Both the position numbers and the translations under genes were made by a program. This document shows positions 17,134 through 25,647 of a stretch of 64,000 nucleotides of DNA, one piece after another. This stretch comes from Pseudomonas tolaasii NCPPB 2192. GTDB lineage: Bacteria > Pseudomonadota > Gammaproteobacteria > Pseudomonadales > Pseudomonadaceae. Numbering within the stretch: position 1 is the stretch's first letter; each line of letters begins with the position of its first letter. Location of the stretch: NCBI RefSeq assembly GCF_002813445.1, contig NZ_PHHD01000001.1:4464001-4528000 (forward strand). Direction: 5' to 3'. A model generated the notes under the pieces. It worked only from the letters and a program-made list of their open reading frames with translations, had not been told where the DNA came from and ran no database searches.

Positions 17134-17766
17134 ATGAACGCTTCCTCGCTGCGCCTGTATGTCGATGCCCAGTTCACCAGCCCCTATGCGATGTCGGTGT
17201 TTGTGACCCTGCGCGAGAAAGGCCTGGCGTTCGACACGCTGACCCTGGACCTGGACGCCGCGCACAATCGGCAGGCCGACTTTGCCAGGCTGTCCCTGAC
17301 CCAGCGTGTGCCGACATTGGCGGACGGCGACTTCTCCCTGTCGGAATCTTCTGCGATCAGCGAATACCTGGACGAGGTGTATCCCGGCACAACGGTGAAT
17401 CCGGCCGACCCGAAACTGCGGGCGAGGGCGCGGCAAGTGCAGGCCTGGCTGCGCAGCGATTTGCTGCCGATTCGCCAGGAGCGCTCGACGCTGGTGGTGT
17501 TCTACGGGCAGAAAATGCCGCCGCTGTCACCGGTGGCCGAGGCGGCCGCGCGCAAGCTGATTGGTGCGGCGCAGATGCTGTTGGCGGGCAACCCGACCCA
17601 CCTGTTCGGCGAGTGGTCGATTGCCGATGTGGATTTGGCCGTGATGCTCAACCGCTTGATTCTTAATGGCGACAACGTGCCAGCCGAACTGGTGGCCTAC
17701 GCCGAGCGCCAGTGGCAACGGCCGTCGGTGCAGGAGTGGGTCAACCAACCGCGCCCCGCGCTTTAG
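17134..17766 (+). CDS. yfcF: Glutathione transferase, YfcF type
   Basis: 210 residues. The N-terminal thioredoxin-fold half has FTSPYAMSVFVTLREKGLAF and LSESSAISEYLDEVYPG (glutathione-binding SES). The C-terminal helical half has RARQVQAWLRSDLLPIRQER and LFGEWSIADVDLAVMLNRL, matching E. coli YfcF almost motif for motif. AAGGAGA lies 6 bases before the ATG. Glutathione transferase/peroxidase activity is known for YfcF. Confidence 0.92.
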   Translation: MNASSLRLYVDAQFTSPYAMSVFVTLREKGLAFDTLTLDLDAAHNRQADFARLSLTQRVPTLADGDFSLSESSAISEYLDEVYPGTTVNPADPKLRARARQVQAWLRSDLLPIRQERSTLVVFYGQKMPPLSPVAEAAARKLIGAAQMLLAGNPTHLFGEWSIADVDLAVMLNRLILNGDNVPAELVAYAERQWQRPSVQEWVNQPRPAL

Positions 17767-17769
17767 GCG

Positions 17770-18015
17770 TTACAGCCATTCCTGGGCCACGCGCCGGTCC
17801 AGGTCTTCCCAGTCGGCCATGCCGAGCACTCGCGTGGTGTTCAGGCCACGCAGGTAACCGCGCAGTTGCTGGGCGCTGGCACAGGCCTGGTCGGCGTCGG
17901 CGGCTTCGTCCTGCAGCACGGTTTCATAGTCGACCAGGTAGTCGGCGACGCGCTCGCGAAATTCCGGCAGTACGGCTTCGCGGATGCGGTCGAAGGTTTT
18001 CTGGTGGGGCTTCAT
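17770..18015 (-). CDS. Small conserved-type hypothetical protein (81 residues)
   Basis: Soluble, acidic, mostly helical 81-residue protein (starts MKPHQKTFDRIREAV). The ATG at 18015 has AGGA 8 bases upstream. It ends 3 bases from the stop of the convergent yfcF gene. No motif recognised; real-gene call rests on the ribosome site, composition and tight packing. Confidence 0.72.
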   Translation of the reverse strand: MKPHQKTFDRIREAVLPEFRERVADYLVDYETVLQDEAADADQACASAQQLRGYLRGLNTTRVLGMADWEDLDRRVAQEWL

Positions 18016-18146
18016 GGCGTGGTCCTTATAAGTTTTATGTGAGCACTATTGGTTCAGATAATAGTCACCATCAAGCAATGCAAGTTCTGTTTTTCCGGCA
18101 ACGGCGCAAAATCGCACCATCAAGACGCTGTTCAAGGAAATGCGCG

Positions 18147-18791
18147 ATGAGGACGATAATCCAGCTGGCCTTAATGACCATGATGCTCGGCGCGGTGCTG
18201 CTGGCCAACCCGGCGGTTGCCGGCGATCTGCGTACAAGCCATTTGCTGCCGCTGGCCGGTAGCGTAGACTCCCTGGCGCGCGCGCAGTCGGTGGGGGTGT
18301 TGTACAGCGAAAACACCCGCGACAACCTCGACTACCTTGAGCGCTACCACGCCATGGCCTTGAACGGCGCCAAGGGCGATCTCGACGGGCGAATCCGCGA
18401 GGCGTTCGTCAACAGTTCCGACCCTGAACTGGCGATTGATTGGTTAATGAGTTCGCTGCAGGGCACTTTTCTGTCGGTGACGGTCTATAGCAGCCTGGAT
18501 GAACTGGTTCAGGCGCATCCGGACGTGGTGGTGATGCTCGACACCCATAACCAGTTGTTGACCCAGCGTAACGACATGGTCGAGGCCAGGTTTACCGCGC
18601 GGTTCTACGACGCAGACCTGCAGTACATCGCCAAGGCCCAAGGCTCGGTGCGCAAGCAGGTGTCATCGGTATGGGTACACGACAAGGCGGCCCCCGAAAT
18701 TGCCGCTCAGATAGAACAGCAACGTGATGTACAACTCGACGCCTTGAAACAGTTCGATGCATCGCTCAAGGCCCTGGTCCGCGCAGGATGA
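18147..18791 (+). CDS. Exported protein of unknown function
   Basis: 214 residues with a signal peptide (MRTIIQLALMTMMLGAVLLA, cleavage after AVA). The mature part is mixed alpha/beta; it includes LSVTVYSSLDELVQAHPDVVVMLDTHN, a beta-alpha-beta pattern, and ends in a helical amphipathic tail. The segment suggests a binding-protein-like or small nucleotide-sensor fold, but no family is recognised. ATG 18147 is preceded by AGGA at 8 bases. It is followed by a small lipoprotein gene 45 bases downstream, probably co-transcribed. Confidence 0.8.
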   Translation: MRTIIQLALMTMMLGAVLLANPAVAGDLRTSHLLPLAGSVDSLARAQSVGVLYSENTRDNLDYLERYHAMALNGAKGDLDGRIREAFVNSSDPELAIDWLMSSLQGTFLSVTVYSSLDELVQAHPDVVVMLDTHNQLLTQRNDMVEARFTARFYDADLQYIAKAQGSVRKQVSSVWVHDKAAPEIAAQIEQQRDVQLDALKQFDASLKALVRAG

Positions 18792-18836
18792 CACGCGGGC
18801 AGATGTGAACCCTATTTGCTCTCTTCAGGAATGTTT

Positions 18837-19178
18837 ATGCGCTCTTTTTTCGTCCCGGCCCTGGCTTTTTCCCCTTTGTTGCTGACCGGTTGTATCACTG
18901 CTCCAAACGCTCCAACCCTGACCCTGCAAACCGACAAGACGCCTGAAGGCTACTTGCAGTGCGTGCTGCCCAAGCTTGAAAAACACGGCATCACCTCGAC
19001 CGTGACCCAGAACTCGCGCCACGCCAAGGTGGTGCTGACCAGCAAGATTGCCGCCGATGACGTGCTGGAAGCCTACAAGTCCCAGGACGGCAGCAAGGTA
19101 TTTTTGTACGAGCGCAAGCCGCTGGCCTCGGCGATCAAGCCGTCGCGGCTGGAGATGGCGGCGCAGGATTGCAAGTAA
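18837..19178 (+). CDS. Small outer-membrane-type lipoprotein
   Basis: 113 residues. The signal peptide ends in a lipobox LLTG|C (Cys 19), so the mature protein should be lipidated. The body has one Cys (QCVLPKLEKHG) and a C-terminal Cys-Lys that may form a disulfide. ATG 18837 is 6 bases after AGGA; the ATG at 18831 is an alternative. Function unknown; likely in the same transcript as the exported protein upstream. Confidence 0.82.
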   Translation: MRSFFVPALAFSPLLLTGCITAPNAPTLTLQTDKTPEGYLQCVLPKLEKHGITSTVTQNSRHAKVVLTSKIAADDVLEAYKSQDGSKVFLYERKPLASAIKPSRLEMAAQDCK

Positions 19179-19200
19179 CCCCAGGCCACACACAGATCCA

Positions 19201-19294
19201 AATGTGGGAGCGGGCTTGCCCGCGATTGCGGTGAATCAGTCAATGAATCATTGGCTGACACTCCGTCATCGCGGGCAAGCCCGCTCCCACATTT
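19201..19294. repeat. REPIN (C-type arms)
   Basis: Arms GTGGGAGCGGGCTTGCCCGC and reverse complement around a core of about 45 bases, between the lipoprotein gene and the convergent creatininase-like gene. It differs from the T-type REPINs here at paired positions (G/C in place of T), keeping the hairpin intact. Confidence 0.92.
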
Positions 19295-19310
19295 TGCTTT
19301 GTGTTTGGCT

Positions 19311-20057
19311 TTAAGGTTTCGCTTCGTTACTGAAGCTGTTCACCGTGCTGACCAACCCTTTAGCCGCCAACGCCACCAATTCCCCGCCTTTTTCCACCGT
19401 CGCCAGCGCCGGGTCCGAGCCCATGCGGCCGTCAGGGAAGCGTGCGCGGAAGTCCAGGGCTTCGCGGATCGGCCCGGTGTTGGCGATTTGCGGCGAGTAG
19501 TCGGCTGACTTGATCGACTCCGGATACGCCCACTGCGTCACCGCAATCTCCGACGGCGTGGCATGGCTGCCGTGGCCGACCGGGAATTGGCGGTGGGCCA
19601 GCTCGTTCACACCTTCCAGGTCCCACCAGTTCACCAGTTTCAGCGCGAAACCGGCCGGGCGGCGGGCAAAACTCGCCTCGGCGTACAACTCGGAAAACGC
19701 CGCGTCAATGGTCGCGATGTTGCCGCCGTGGCCATTGAGGAACAGGATTTTCTCGAAACCATGCCCGGCCAGCGAGCGCACCCAGTCGCCAATCGCGGCG
19801 ATAAAGGTGGAAGGGCGCAGGGAAATGGTGCCGGGAAAACCCAGGTGATGCTGGGCCATGCCGATATTGAACGTCGGGCCGACCAGGATATCGGCGTTTT
19901 TCTGCGCCTCAACAGCGATGATTTCCGGGCACATCCAGTCCGTGCCCAACAGGCCGGTGGGGCCGTGCTGTTCGTTGGAACCGATGGGGATCACCACCGT
20001 GCGGCTGCGCTCCAGAAACTGCCCGATCTCGATCCAGGTGGACTTGTGTAGAAGCAT
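19311..20057 (-). CDS. Creatininase-family amidohydrolase
   Basis: 248 residues. The metal-binding motifs of the creatininase (creatinine amidohydrolase) fold are complete: IPIGSNEQHGPTGLLGTD (E29, H31, D40), FLNGHGGN near 110 and TPSEIAVTQ near 168. Such enzymes hydrolyse cyclic or linear amide bonds, including creatinine and formylated intermediates. No creatine pathway genes are adjacent, so the substrate is open. The C-terminus lies 16 bases from the REPIN. Confidence 0.9.
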   Translation of the reverse strand: MLLHKSTWIEIGQFLERSRTVVIPIGSNEQHGPTGLLGTDWMCPEIIAVEAQKNADILVGPTFNIGMAQHHLGFPGTISLRPSTFIAAIGDWVRSLAGHGFEKILFLNGHGGNIATIDAAFSELYAEASFARRPAGFALKLVNWWDLEGVNELAHRQFPVGHGSHATPSEIAVTQWAYPESIKSADYSPQIANTGPIREALDFRARFPDGRMGSDPALATVEKGGELVALAAKGLVSTVNSFSNEAKP

Positions 20058-20087
20058 GCGTCGCTCTCTTTTATCTGTGGGTACAGG

Positions 20088-20801
20088 CTAACCACCACGG
20101 ATTGTACGACTACTCGCCACTTGTTGGGGCTTGCAGTTCAGATACGTCGACGACTTCAGCCAGCGCTGGTCCGGGTACCAGGAAAACATGAATTGGCCGT
20201 CCTTGAGCTTATCCACCACCTGGCGCGCCACCTGCGGGCGTACGGCGGGGCAGCCCTGGCTGCGGCCGATGCGGCCTTCGCGCTTGCTCCAGGCCGGATT
20301 CACATAGTCGGCGGCGTGGATCACCAGCGCGCGGTCGCGGGCCTGGTCATTGAAACCCGGTTCCAGACCGTCCATGCGCAACGAATAGCCATGGGCCCCC
20401 AGGTAGCTTTCCTGTGTGCGGAACAAACCCAGGCTGGATTGGTGGCTGCCTTCAAGGTTGGAGAACTGGGTAGCGAAGTTTTCCCCGGATTTGGCGCCGT
20501 GGGCCACCAGGTCGCGCAGCACCAGGGTCTTTTTGCGCAGATCGAAGATCCACAACCGACGAGCGGTCGAAGGTTGGGAGTAGTCAATCACAGCCAGGCG
20601 CTCCGAGCGTTCCTCACCATTATTGACCGCGCACTGCACCGCGCTCAGGGCGCTTTTCAACACAGTGGGATTGAGTTCTGGAGCCGAGCGCGCCAGGCTG
20701 CTATACAAAGTAGGAGAAGTCTGATTGGCGGCGAGCGCAAAATTGCTCAGCGTAGCCAGGCTTACGGCCAACAGGCCGAACAGGTAGTTAAACGTCAGCA
20801 T
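20088..20801 (-). CDS. Murein L,D-transpeptidase catalytic domain protein (YkuD_2 type)
   Basis: 237 residues with a signal peptide ending ALA|AN. Catalytic features are IHAADY (H162) and GRSQGCPAVRP (Cys184), the SxGCPxV motif of the YkuD_2 branch. SLGLFRTQESYLGAHGYSLRMDG is another branch signature. It acts in the periplasm on peptidoglycan cross-links or related substrates. It is divergently arranged with a larger L,D-transpeptidase whose start is only about 40 bases away. Confidence 0.88.
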   Translation of the reverse strand: MLTFNYLFGLLAVSLATLSNFALAANQTSPTLYSSLARSAPELNPTVLKSALSAVQCAVNNGEERSERLAVIDYSQPSTARRLWIFDLRKKTLVLRDLVAHGAKSGENFATQFSNLEGSHQSSLGLFRTQESYLGAHGYSLRMDGLEPGFNDQARDRALVIHAADYVNPAWSKREGRIGRSQGCPAVRPQVARQVVDKLKDGQFMFSWYPDQRWLKSSTYLNCKPQQVASSRTIRGG

Positions 20802-20841
20802 CTACAGTACATCCCCCCACTGTGGATTGGAGCGTAGTCAA

Positions 20842-22422
20842 TTGTTCAAAAAACACGCATGTTACTTGAGCATTTGCCTGCTCGTTGCGCCGCTGGTCGC
20901 GACAGCCGACGAGCTGCCGCTGGCGCCCATCCCGGTGATCGCCACAAGCCCCGTGCAACAGGCGTTGGCACAGTTGCCCGGCGTGTGCCCCCACCTTGCT
21001 CCGCACATAGACCCCGCCGCCCTGGCGCGCCTGCAAGCCTTTTACCAGCAGCAGGGTGATGGGCCGCTGTGGTCCGCCGACGAGCGCCGCCAGGCCTTGC
21101 AATCGCAGTTGCAGTTATTGGCCGACGACGGCCTGGACCCCACCCACTATAGCCTGCCCACGCCGGACGCCACGGCCAACGTGCTGTGCAGCGACATCGA
21201 CGTCAGCCGCCAGTACCTGCAAGCCCTGCAGGATTTGCACTTCGGGCGCCTGCAGCAATCGCGCTTCGAGCCGCTGTGGCATTCGCAGCCGCCTGCCCGC
21301 GACCCGAATACCGAAGTACTGGCGTTCGCCGCCATCGGCCTGCAAGACATGGCCCAGGCCTTTGACCAGGCCCGCCCCAGCGCCGACCTCTACCGCAGCC
21401 TGCGCAATGCCTATTCCACGCTGCGCCTGCAACCCTTGCCCCATTGGGACCCGGTCGCCACCGGCCCCTTGCTGCGCCCCGGCATGGAAGACCCGCGCGT
21501 GCCGGAGCTGGCGCGGCGGCTGGTCAGTGGCGGCTACCTGGCCAAGGCCCCCGGCGGCAGGCAATACCGTGACGAACTGGTCAAGGCGGTCAAGGCCTTC
21601 CAGCTCAGCCACTCGCTGCAAGCTGACGGAGTAATCGGTGCCGGTACAGTGGCCGAACTCAATATCAGCCCGGCGGTGCGCCGCGAACAGCTGCGCATCA
21701 ACCTGGAGCGTTTCCGCTGGCTGGCCCAGGACCTGGAACCCGAAGGCGTGCTGGTCAACGTCGCCGCTGCACAGCTCAGCGTGTACCAAAGCGGCATTCC
21801 GGTGTGGCAAACCCGCCTGCAAGTCGGCCGCGCCGAACGCCAGACGCCGTTGCTCAAATCCCGCATTACCCGGCTGACCCTCAACCCCACCTGGACCATC
21901 CCGCCGACCATCATGCGCGAGGACAAACTCCCGGCCATCCGCCTTAACCCCGAATACCTGCGTCAGCAAAACCTGCAAGTACTCGACCCCGAAGGCCGCC
22001 CGCTGGCCCCCGAACAAATCGACTGGGCGCGCCCCGGCAACATCCTGCTGCGCCAGGAAGCCGGCCCGCGCAACCCGCTGGGCAAAATCGTGATGCGCTT
22101 TCCCAACCCTTATTCGGTGTACCTGCACGACACCCCGAGCCAACCGCTGTTTACCAAAGGGCCGCGGGCCTTCAGCTCCGGTTGTGTGAGGGTGGAACAG
22201 CCGCTGCTGTTGCGCGACCTGCTGGTGAGCCCGGCCGAACGCACCCGCACCGACGAACTGCTCGCCACCGGCGTAACCCACGAATTCCGCCTCGCCACCC
22301 CCGTGCCGGTGCTGCTGAGCTACTGGACGGTAGAGGTCAACCGCGAGGGCGGGTTGGTGTATTCGCCGGACATTTACGGGCGCGATCTGGTGTTGATGAA
22401 AGCGATGGGCAGCGTGCTCTGA
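20842..22422 (+). CDS. L,D-transpeptidase (YcbB/LdtD type) with peptidoglycan-binding domain
   Basis: 526 residues from TTG 20842, which follows GGAG by 9 bases and gives a clean signal peptide (FKKHACYLSICLLVAPLVATA); a TTG five codons upstream is the alternative. Domains: N-terminal scaffold, a PG-binding helical repeat (AVKAFQLSHSLQADGVIGAGTVAEL, about 250-280), then the YkuD catalytic domain with SVYLHDTP and SSGCVRVEQP (Cys near 448). The architecture and length match E. coli LdtD, which forms 3-3 peptidoglycan cross-links. Confidence 0.92.
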   Translation: MFKKHACYLSICLLVAPLVATADELPLAPIPVIATSPVQQALAQLPGVCPHLAPHIDPAALARLQAFYQQQGDGPLWSADERRQALQSQLQLLADDGLDPTHYSLPTPDATANVLCSDIDVSRQYLQALQDLHFGRLQQSRFEPLWHSQPPARDPNTEVLAFAAIGLQDMAQAFDQARPSADLYRSLRNAYSTLRLQPLPHWDPVATGPLLRPGMEDPRVPELARRLVSGGYLAKAPGGRQYRDELVKAVKAFQLSHSLQADGVIGAGTVAELNISPAVRREQLRINLERFRWLAQDLEPEGVLVNVAAAQLSVYQSGIPVWQTRLQVGRAERQTPLLKSRITRLTLNPTWTIPPTIMREDKLPAIRLNPEYLRQQNLQVLDPEGRPLAPEQIDWARPGNILLRQEAGPRNPLGKIVMRFPNPYSVYLHDTPSQPLFTKGPRAFSSGCVRVEQPLLLRDLLVSPAERTRTDELLATGVTHEFRLATPVPVLLSYWTVEVNREGGLVYSPDIYGRDLVLMKAMGSVL

Positions 22423-22441
22423 CACTCACCCCATTACCCAT

Positions 22442-22574
22442 TGTGGCGAGGGAGCTTGCTCCCGCTGGGCTGCGAAGCAGCCCCCTTGAACAACCCATGC
22501 GGTCTTTCTGAAAGGACTCGATCAAGCTAGTGGGGCCGCTTCGCAGCCCAGCGGGAGCAAGCTCCCTCGCCACA
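22442..22574. repeat. REPIN, second sequence class
   Basis: Inverted arms TGTGGCGAGGGAGCTTGCTC and complement extend over GCTGGGCTGCGAAGCAGCCC on both sides. A single palindromic relative lies at 27788. Located between the convergent L,D-transpeptidase and alginate-lyase-like genes, where it may also end transcription. Confidence 0.9.
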
Positions 22575-22575
22575 C

Positions 22576-23604
22576 CTATTTCAAATAACAGGCACTGATC
22601 CAATCCGCCGGACGCTGCGCCAATTGCCTGGCCACCGGCAGGTAACGCGCGTCCAGTTGCGCCGCGAGCCAGAACAGTGTGGCGCTGCTTTTGGGTTGCC
22701 AGGTGCCGCTGTAACCCGCTTCGCCCACGCCCGCGCGGTCTTTGTCGAATTGCACGTGGGTGTGCACGAACTCCTGATGGCTGCGTTGGCCGTTGGCGTA
22801 GGGCACCAGCCAATCGAGGGCGGCGGCGAGTGAGGCGCCGTTGCTTTTGAGGTTCAACCAGTCTTCGCCATTCGCCTTCGCCGCCAGCGCGGCCTGCACC
22901 AGCGGTTCGAGGTCGTAGACCACGTAATGCAGGGCGTCGCGGTCCTGAAAGTCGGTGACCGAACTGTCGGGCAGCACGTTGTCGGCGATTTGCTGTTTGA
23001 ACAGTTGATGGGCCTGCGCAAGCATCGCCTTGTCGCCCAGCGCGGCGGCGGCCACGGTCACCAGTTTGACGCGATGACTCTGCCAGTTGTTGGTCTGGGT
23101 GCCTTTTTTCTGCCCGTGGAATTGCTCGATGCGCGCGATGTAGCCGTTGCCCAGGCTGCTGATCAAACGGCGGCTGGCGTCGCGGGTTTCCAGGCGTAAA
23201 TGGTCGGCGGTCAAGGCATAGGCGTTGATCAGCATGTCGAGGTTGGTTTCGTCGATGGGGTTGAAGTCCGGCTGATACACATCGGCCCAGGCGGCGAGGA
23301 AGTCGTCGACTTGCTTGAGATAACGCGGGTCGCCGCTCAAACGCCACGCCAGCGCCGCCTGGCGCATCACGGGCCAGTCTTTTTCGGCGGCGATGCTCTG
23401 CTCGCGAATGCCGTGGTTCGGCAGGGTGCCTTCGGTGTGCAGGTGCGCCAGCGGGTGGGGTTGATCGCCCACGTGGCGTTGAGCAGCGGCCAAAAAGGCT
23501 GTGTTCGCCGGGTTGGAGGCGACGGGCTGACAGAGGTTGGCAGCCAAAATTGTGTGGGAAAACGCGGCAAACAGTACGGACAAGGCGAGGGTGGTTTTTT
23601 TCAT
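22576..23604 (-). CDS. Alginate lyase-family (PL5-like) exported protein
   Basis: 342 residues with a signal peptide ending ILA|AN. TQTNNWQSHRVKL and SDFQDRDALHYVVYDLEPLV-type segments match the alginate_lyase (AlgL-like) helical barrel family; the NNxxxHR motif holds the expected active-site Asn/His/Arg region. It should act on uronate polysaccharides in the periplasm or outside. No alginate biosynthesis genes are present here, so this is an orphan copy and the polymer is uncertain. Ends beside a REPIN. Confidence 0.82.
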   Translation of the reverse strand: MKKTTLALSVLFAAFSHTILAANLCQPVASNPANTAFLAAAQRHVGDQPHPLAHLHTEGTLPNHGIREQSIAAEKDWPVMRQAALAWRLSGDPRYLKQVDDFLAAWADVYQPDFNPIDETNLDMLINAYALTADHLRLETRDASRRLISSLGNGYIARIEQFHGQKKGTQTNNWQSHRVKLVTVAAAALGDKAMLAQAHQLFKQQIADNVLPDSSVTDFQDRDALHYVVYDLEPLVQAALAAKANGEDWLNLKSNGASLAAALDWLVPYANGQRSHQEFVHTHVQFDKDRAGVGEAGYSGTWQPKSSATLFWLAAQLDARYLPVARQLAQRPADWISACYLK

Positions 23605-23713
23605 GGGCAGCTCTGCTGGGCTCGAACACCGTCACGCTAGCACGCGGCTAAAACCACCCGCATGAAACTCCCGTATGCTTGGGCTTTCGTTCAGTTTGAT
23701 TACAGGAGCGTCC

Positions 23714-24517
23714 ATGACCTTGCCGTTCGTGAAGATGCACGCCCATGGTGACGACTTCATCATCATTGATCGCCGTGGCCAAAGCGACCCGATCACCGCG
23801 GCCATCGCCCGCAAGCTGGGCAACCGCCATACCGGCATCGGCTTCAACCAGCTGGCGGTGATACTCGACTGCGAAGACGCCGCCGCCCGCATCAAATTCT
23901 GGAACCCCAACGGCACGCCCCTGCAAACCTGCGGCAGCGCCACCCGGGGCGTGGCCGACCGCTTGATGTGTGAAGCCGGCAGCCACTCGGTCGTACTGCG
24001 CACCGACCGTGGCTTGCTGGCCTGCACGCGCGAGGACGGGCGACGGGTGTCGGTGTACATGGGGGTGCCGTCGCTGGATTGGGCCGACGTGCCATTGGCC
24101 GGCGCCATGGACACGCGCTTGTTGCCCCTCGACGGCAACCCGGCAGCGTGCAGCATGGGCAACCCGCACCTCACGTTTTTTGTGGACGACATCGCCGCCA
24201 TCGACGTGGCCGCCGCAGGCTCCGCACTGGAAACTCACCCGCTGTTTCCAGCCAGGACCAATGTGCATTTCGTGCAAGTGCTGAGCCGTGACCATATTCG
24301 CCTGCGCATTTGGGAGCGTGGCGGCGGCGTGCCGTTGGGCTCGGGTTCATGCTGCTGCGGCGCGGTGATCAATGGCATTCGGCGCGGGCTGCTGAACGAG
24401 CGGGTAGACGTGCAATGCGACGGCGGCACGGTCACGGTGCAGTGGGACGGGAAGGGCGGCGTGATACTGACCGGCAGCGTCGAGCCGGTGATGCAGGGCA
24501 ACGCCTACGTGAACTAA
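23714..24517 (+). CDS. Diaminopimelate epimerase (DapF)-like paralogue with altered active site
   Basis: 267 residues in the DapF two-lobed fold (starts LPFVKMHAHGDDFIIID, contains WNPNGTPLQTCGSATRG). The first catalytic Cys is kept (C73). At the second catalytic position, DapF has ACGSGACA after ERGAGET; here the aligned residues are ERGGGVPLGSGSCCCGAV, so Ser210 replaces the catalytic Cys and the substrate-binding Glu of GET is lost. CAGGAG precedes ATG 23714. Not the housekeeping DapF; possibly an amino-acid racemase/epimerase or dehydratase variant. The 3' end overlaps the convergent kinase gene by four bases. Confidence 0.85.
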   Translation: MTLPFVKMHAHGDDFIIIDRRGQSDPITAAIARKLGNRHTGIGFNQLAVILDCEDAAARIKFWNPNGTPLQTCGSATRGVADRLMCEAGSHSVVLRTDRGLLACTREDGRRVSVYMGVPSLDWADVPLAGAMDTRLLPLDGNPAACSMGNPHLTFFVDDIAAIDVAAAGSALETHPLFPARTNVHFVQVLSRDHIRLRIWERGGGVPLGSGSCCCGAVINGIRRGLLNERVDVQCDGGTVTVQWDGKGGVILTGSVEPVMQGNAYVN

Positions 24518-25647
24518 AACGTCACGGTAAACGTCGTGCCCCGTATGGCGCAGGAGCTCACTGCTACATCGCCGCCGTGCACTTTGGCCAGTTCGCGCAC
24601 GATGTACAGGCCCAACCCGACGCTGCGCACGTCGCTGCCCTTGTCGGTGCCACGGGTCATGGGTTCGAACAGCACCGCGATCAGGGTGTCGGGAATCACC
24701 GCGCCGTGGTTGTGCACCGACACTTCACAGCCGCTGGCGCCGAGGCGCGAGGTGATGGTGATCGGCCGTTGCAGGTCGCCATACGCCACGCTGTTCGCCA
24801 CCAGGTTGCCGATGATCTGCTGCACCCGGTCGGCATCCAGGCATGCATCGCCATGGCCTTCGGCGGTGTGTTCCAGCGTGGCGGCGGGGAAGGCCACGCG
24901 CAGTTCGTCCACGGCGCGGTGGATCACCCCGTGCAAATCCAGTGGCGCGGCCTTGATGGTGATGCCGTGGCCGACGCGGGCCTGGGTAAAGTCCAGCAGG
25001 TCGGCGATCATGCGCTGGGCGCGCTCGGACGACTGGCCGATATGCCCGAGCAACTGGCGTTCCTTGGGCGTACGCTCGCCACGACCGAGAAAATCCGACG
25101 CCATGCGGATCGCCGTCAGCGGGTTTTTCAGGTCATGGCTGACAATCGCCACCATCTGTTCGGCAAACAGCGCACGGCGCTGGGCGATGGCGTAGGCCTC
25201 GCTCAGTTCGGCCTGGGCCTGCTTGAGGGCGAGTTCCGTCGCGGATTTTTCCTGCAGCAACGCTTCGGCGAGGTTGCGTGCGTTGAGCAGTTCGCGCTCG
25301 TACTTGTCGCGGTCGGTGGTGCCGAACAGCGCCAGGTCGTACACCGTACTGTCGGCATTGTCGCGCCTGATGCCGTTGAGCAGCACCGTCACCTTGTGGC
25401 CGTCGCGGTGCAGCATGTCGAGCTTCACCTCGGTGACGCTGCCGCCCATGCGCAGCATCGGCGCCAGATGCGTCTGGTGGAAAATCCGCCCGCCCATGGT
25501 CAGCAAATCCTGAAAACGCCGGCCACACAGCTCGGCGCTGCTGAAGCCCAGCCATTCACTCAGGCGCGTGTTGGCTTGCAGGATCGTACCGTCCTCGGCG
25601 GTGACGGCCAGGGCGCAGGCGGCGCTGTCAAACAGTTCAGCCGGCAT
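24514..25647 (-). CDS. PAS-domain sensor histidine kinase
   Basis: 377 residues, no TM span, so cytoplasmic. An N-terminal PAS domain (about 5-110; AEDGTILQANTRLSEWLGFS) leads through a coiled coil to HisKA with H171 in VSHDLKNPLTAIR. The HATPase lobe has the N box (GNLVANSVAYG) and VGLGLYIV. Its start lies inside the 3' end of the upstream RsbQ-like hydrolase gene (11-base overlap), so the two are translationally coupled. No response regulator gene is adjacent. Confidence 0.92.
   Translation of the reverse strand: MPAELFDSAACALAVTAEDGTILQANTRLSEWLGFSSAELCGRRFQDLLTMGGRIFHQTHLAPMLRMGGSVTEVKLDMLHRDGHKVTVLLNGIRRDNADSTVYDLALFGTTDRDKYERELLNARNLAEALLQEKSATELALKQAQAELSEAYAIAQRRALFAEQMVAIVSHDLKNPLTAIRMASDFLGRGERTPKERQLLGHIGQSSERAQRMIADLLDFTQARVGHGITIKAAPLDLHGVIHRAVDELRVAFPAATLEHTAEGHGDACLDADRVQQIIGNLVANSVAYGDLQRPITITSRLGASGCEVSVHNHGAVIPDTLIAVLFEPMTRGTDKGSDVRSVGLGLYIVRELAKVHGGDVAVSSCAIRGTTFTVTF

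Noticed and set aside
19311..20057. Creatinine degradation operon
   Set aside because: No creatinase, sarcosine oxidase or matching transporter is adjacent; only the creatininase fold is supported.
23714..24517. Histidine racemase of a staphylopine/pseudopaline cluster
   Set aside because: No nicotianamine-synthase-like, opine dehydrogenase or exporter gene is adjacent, and the second catalytic Cys is changed.
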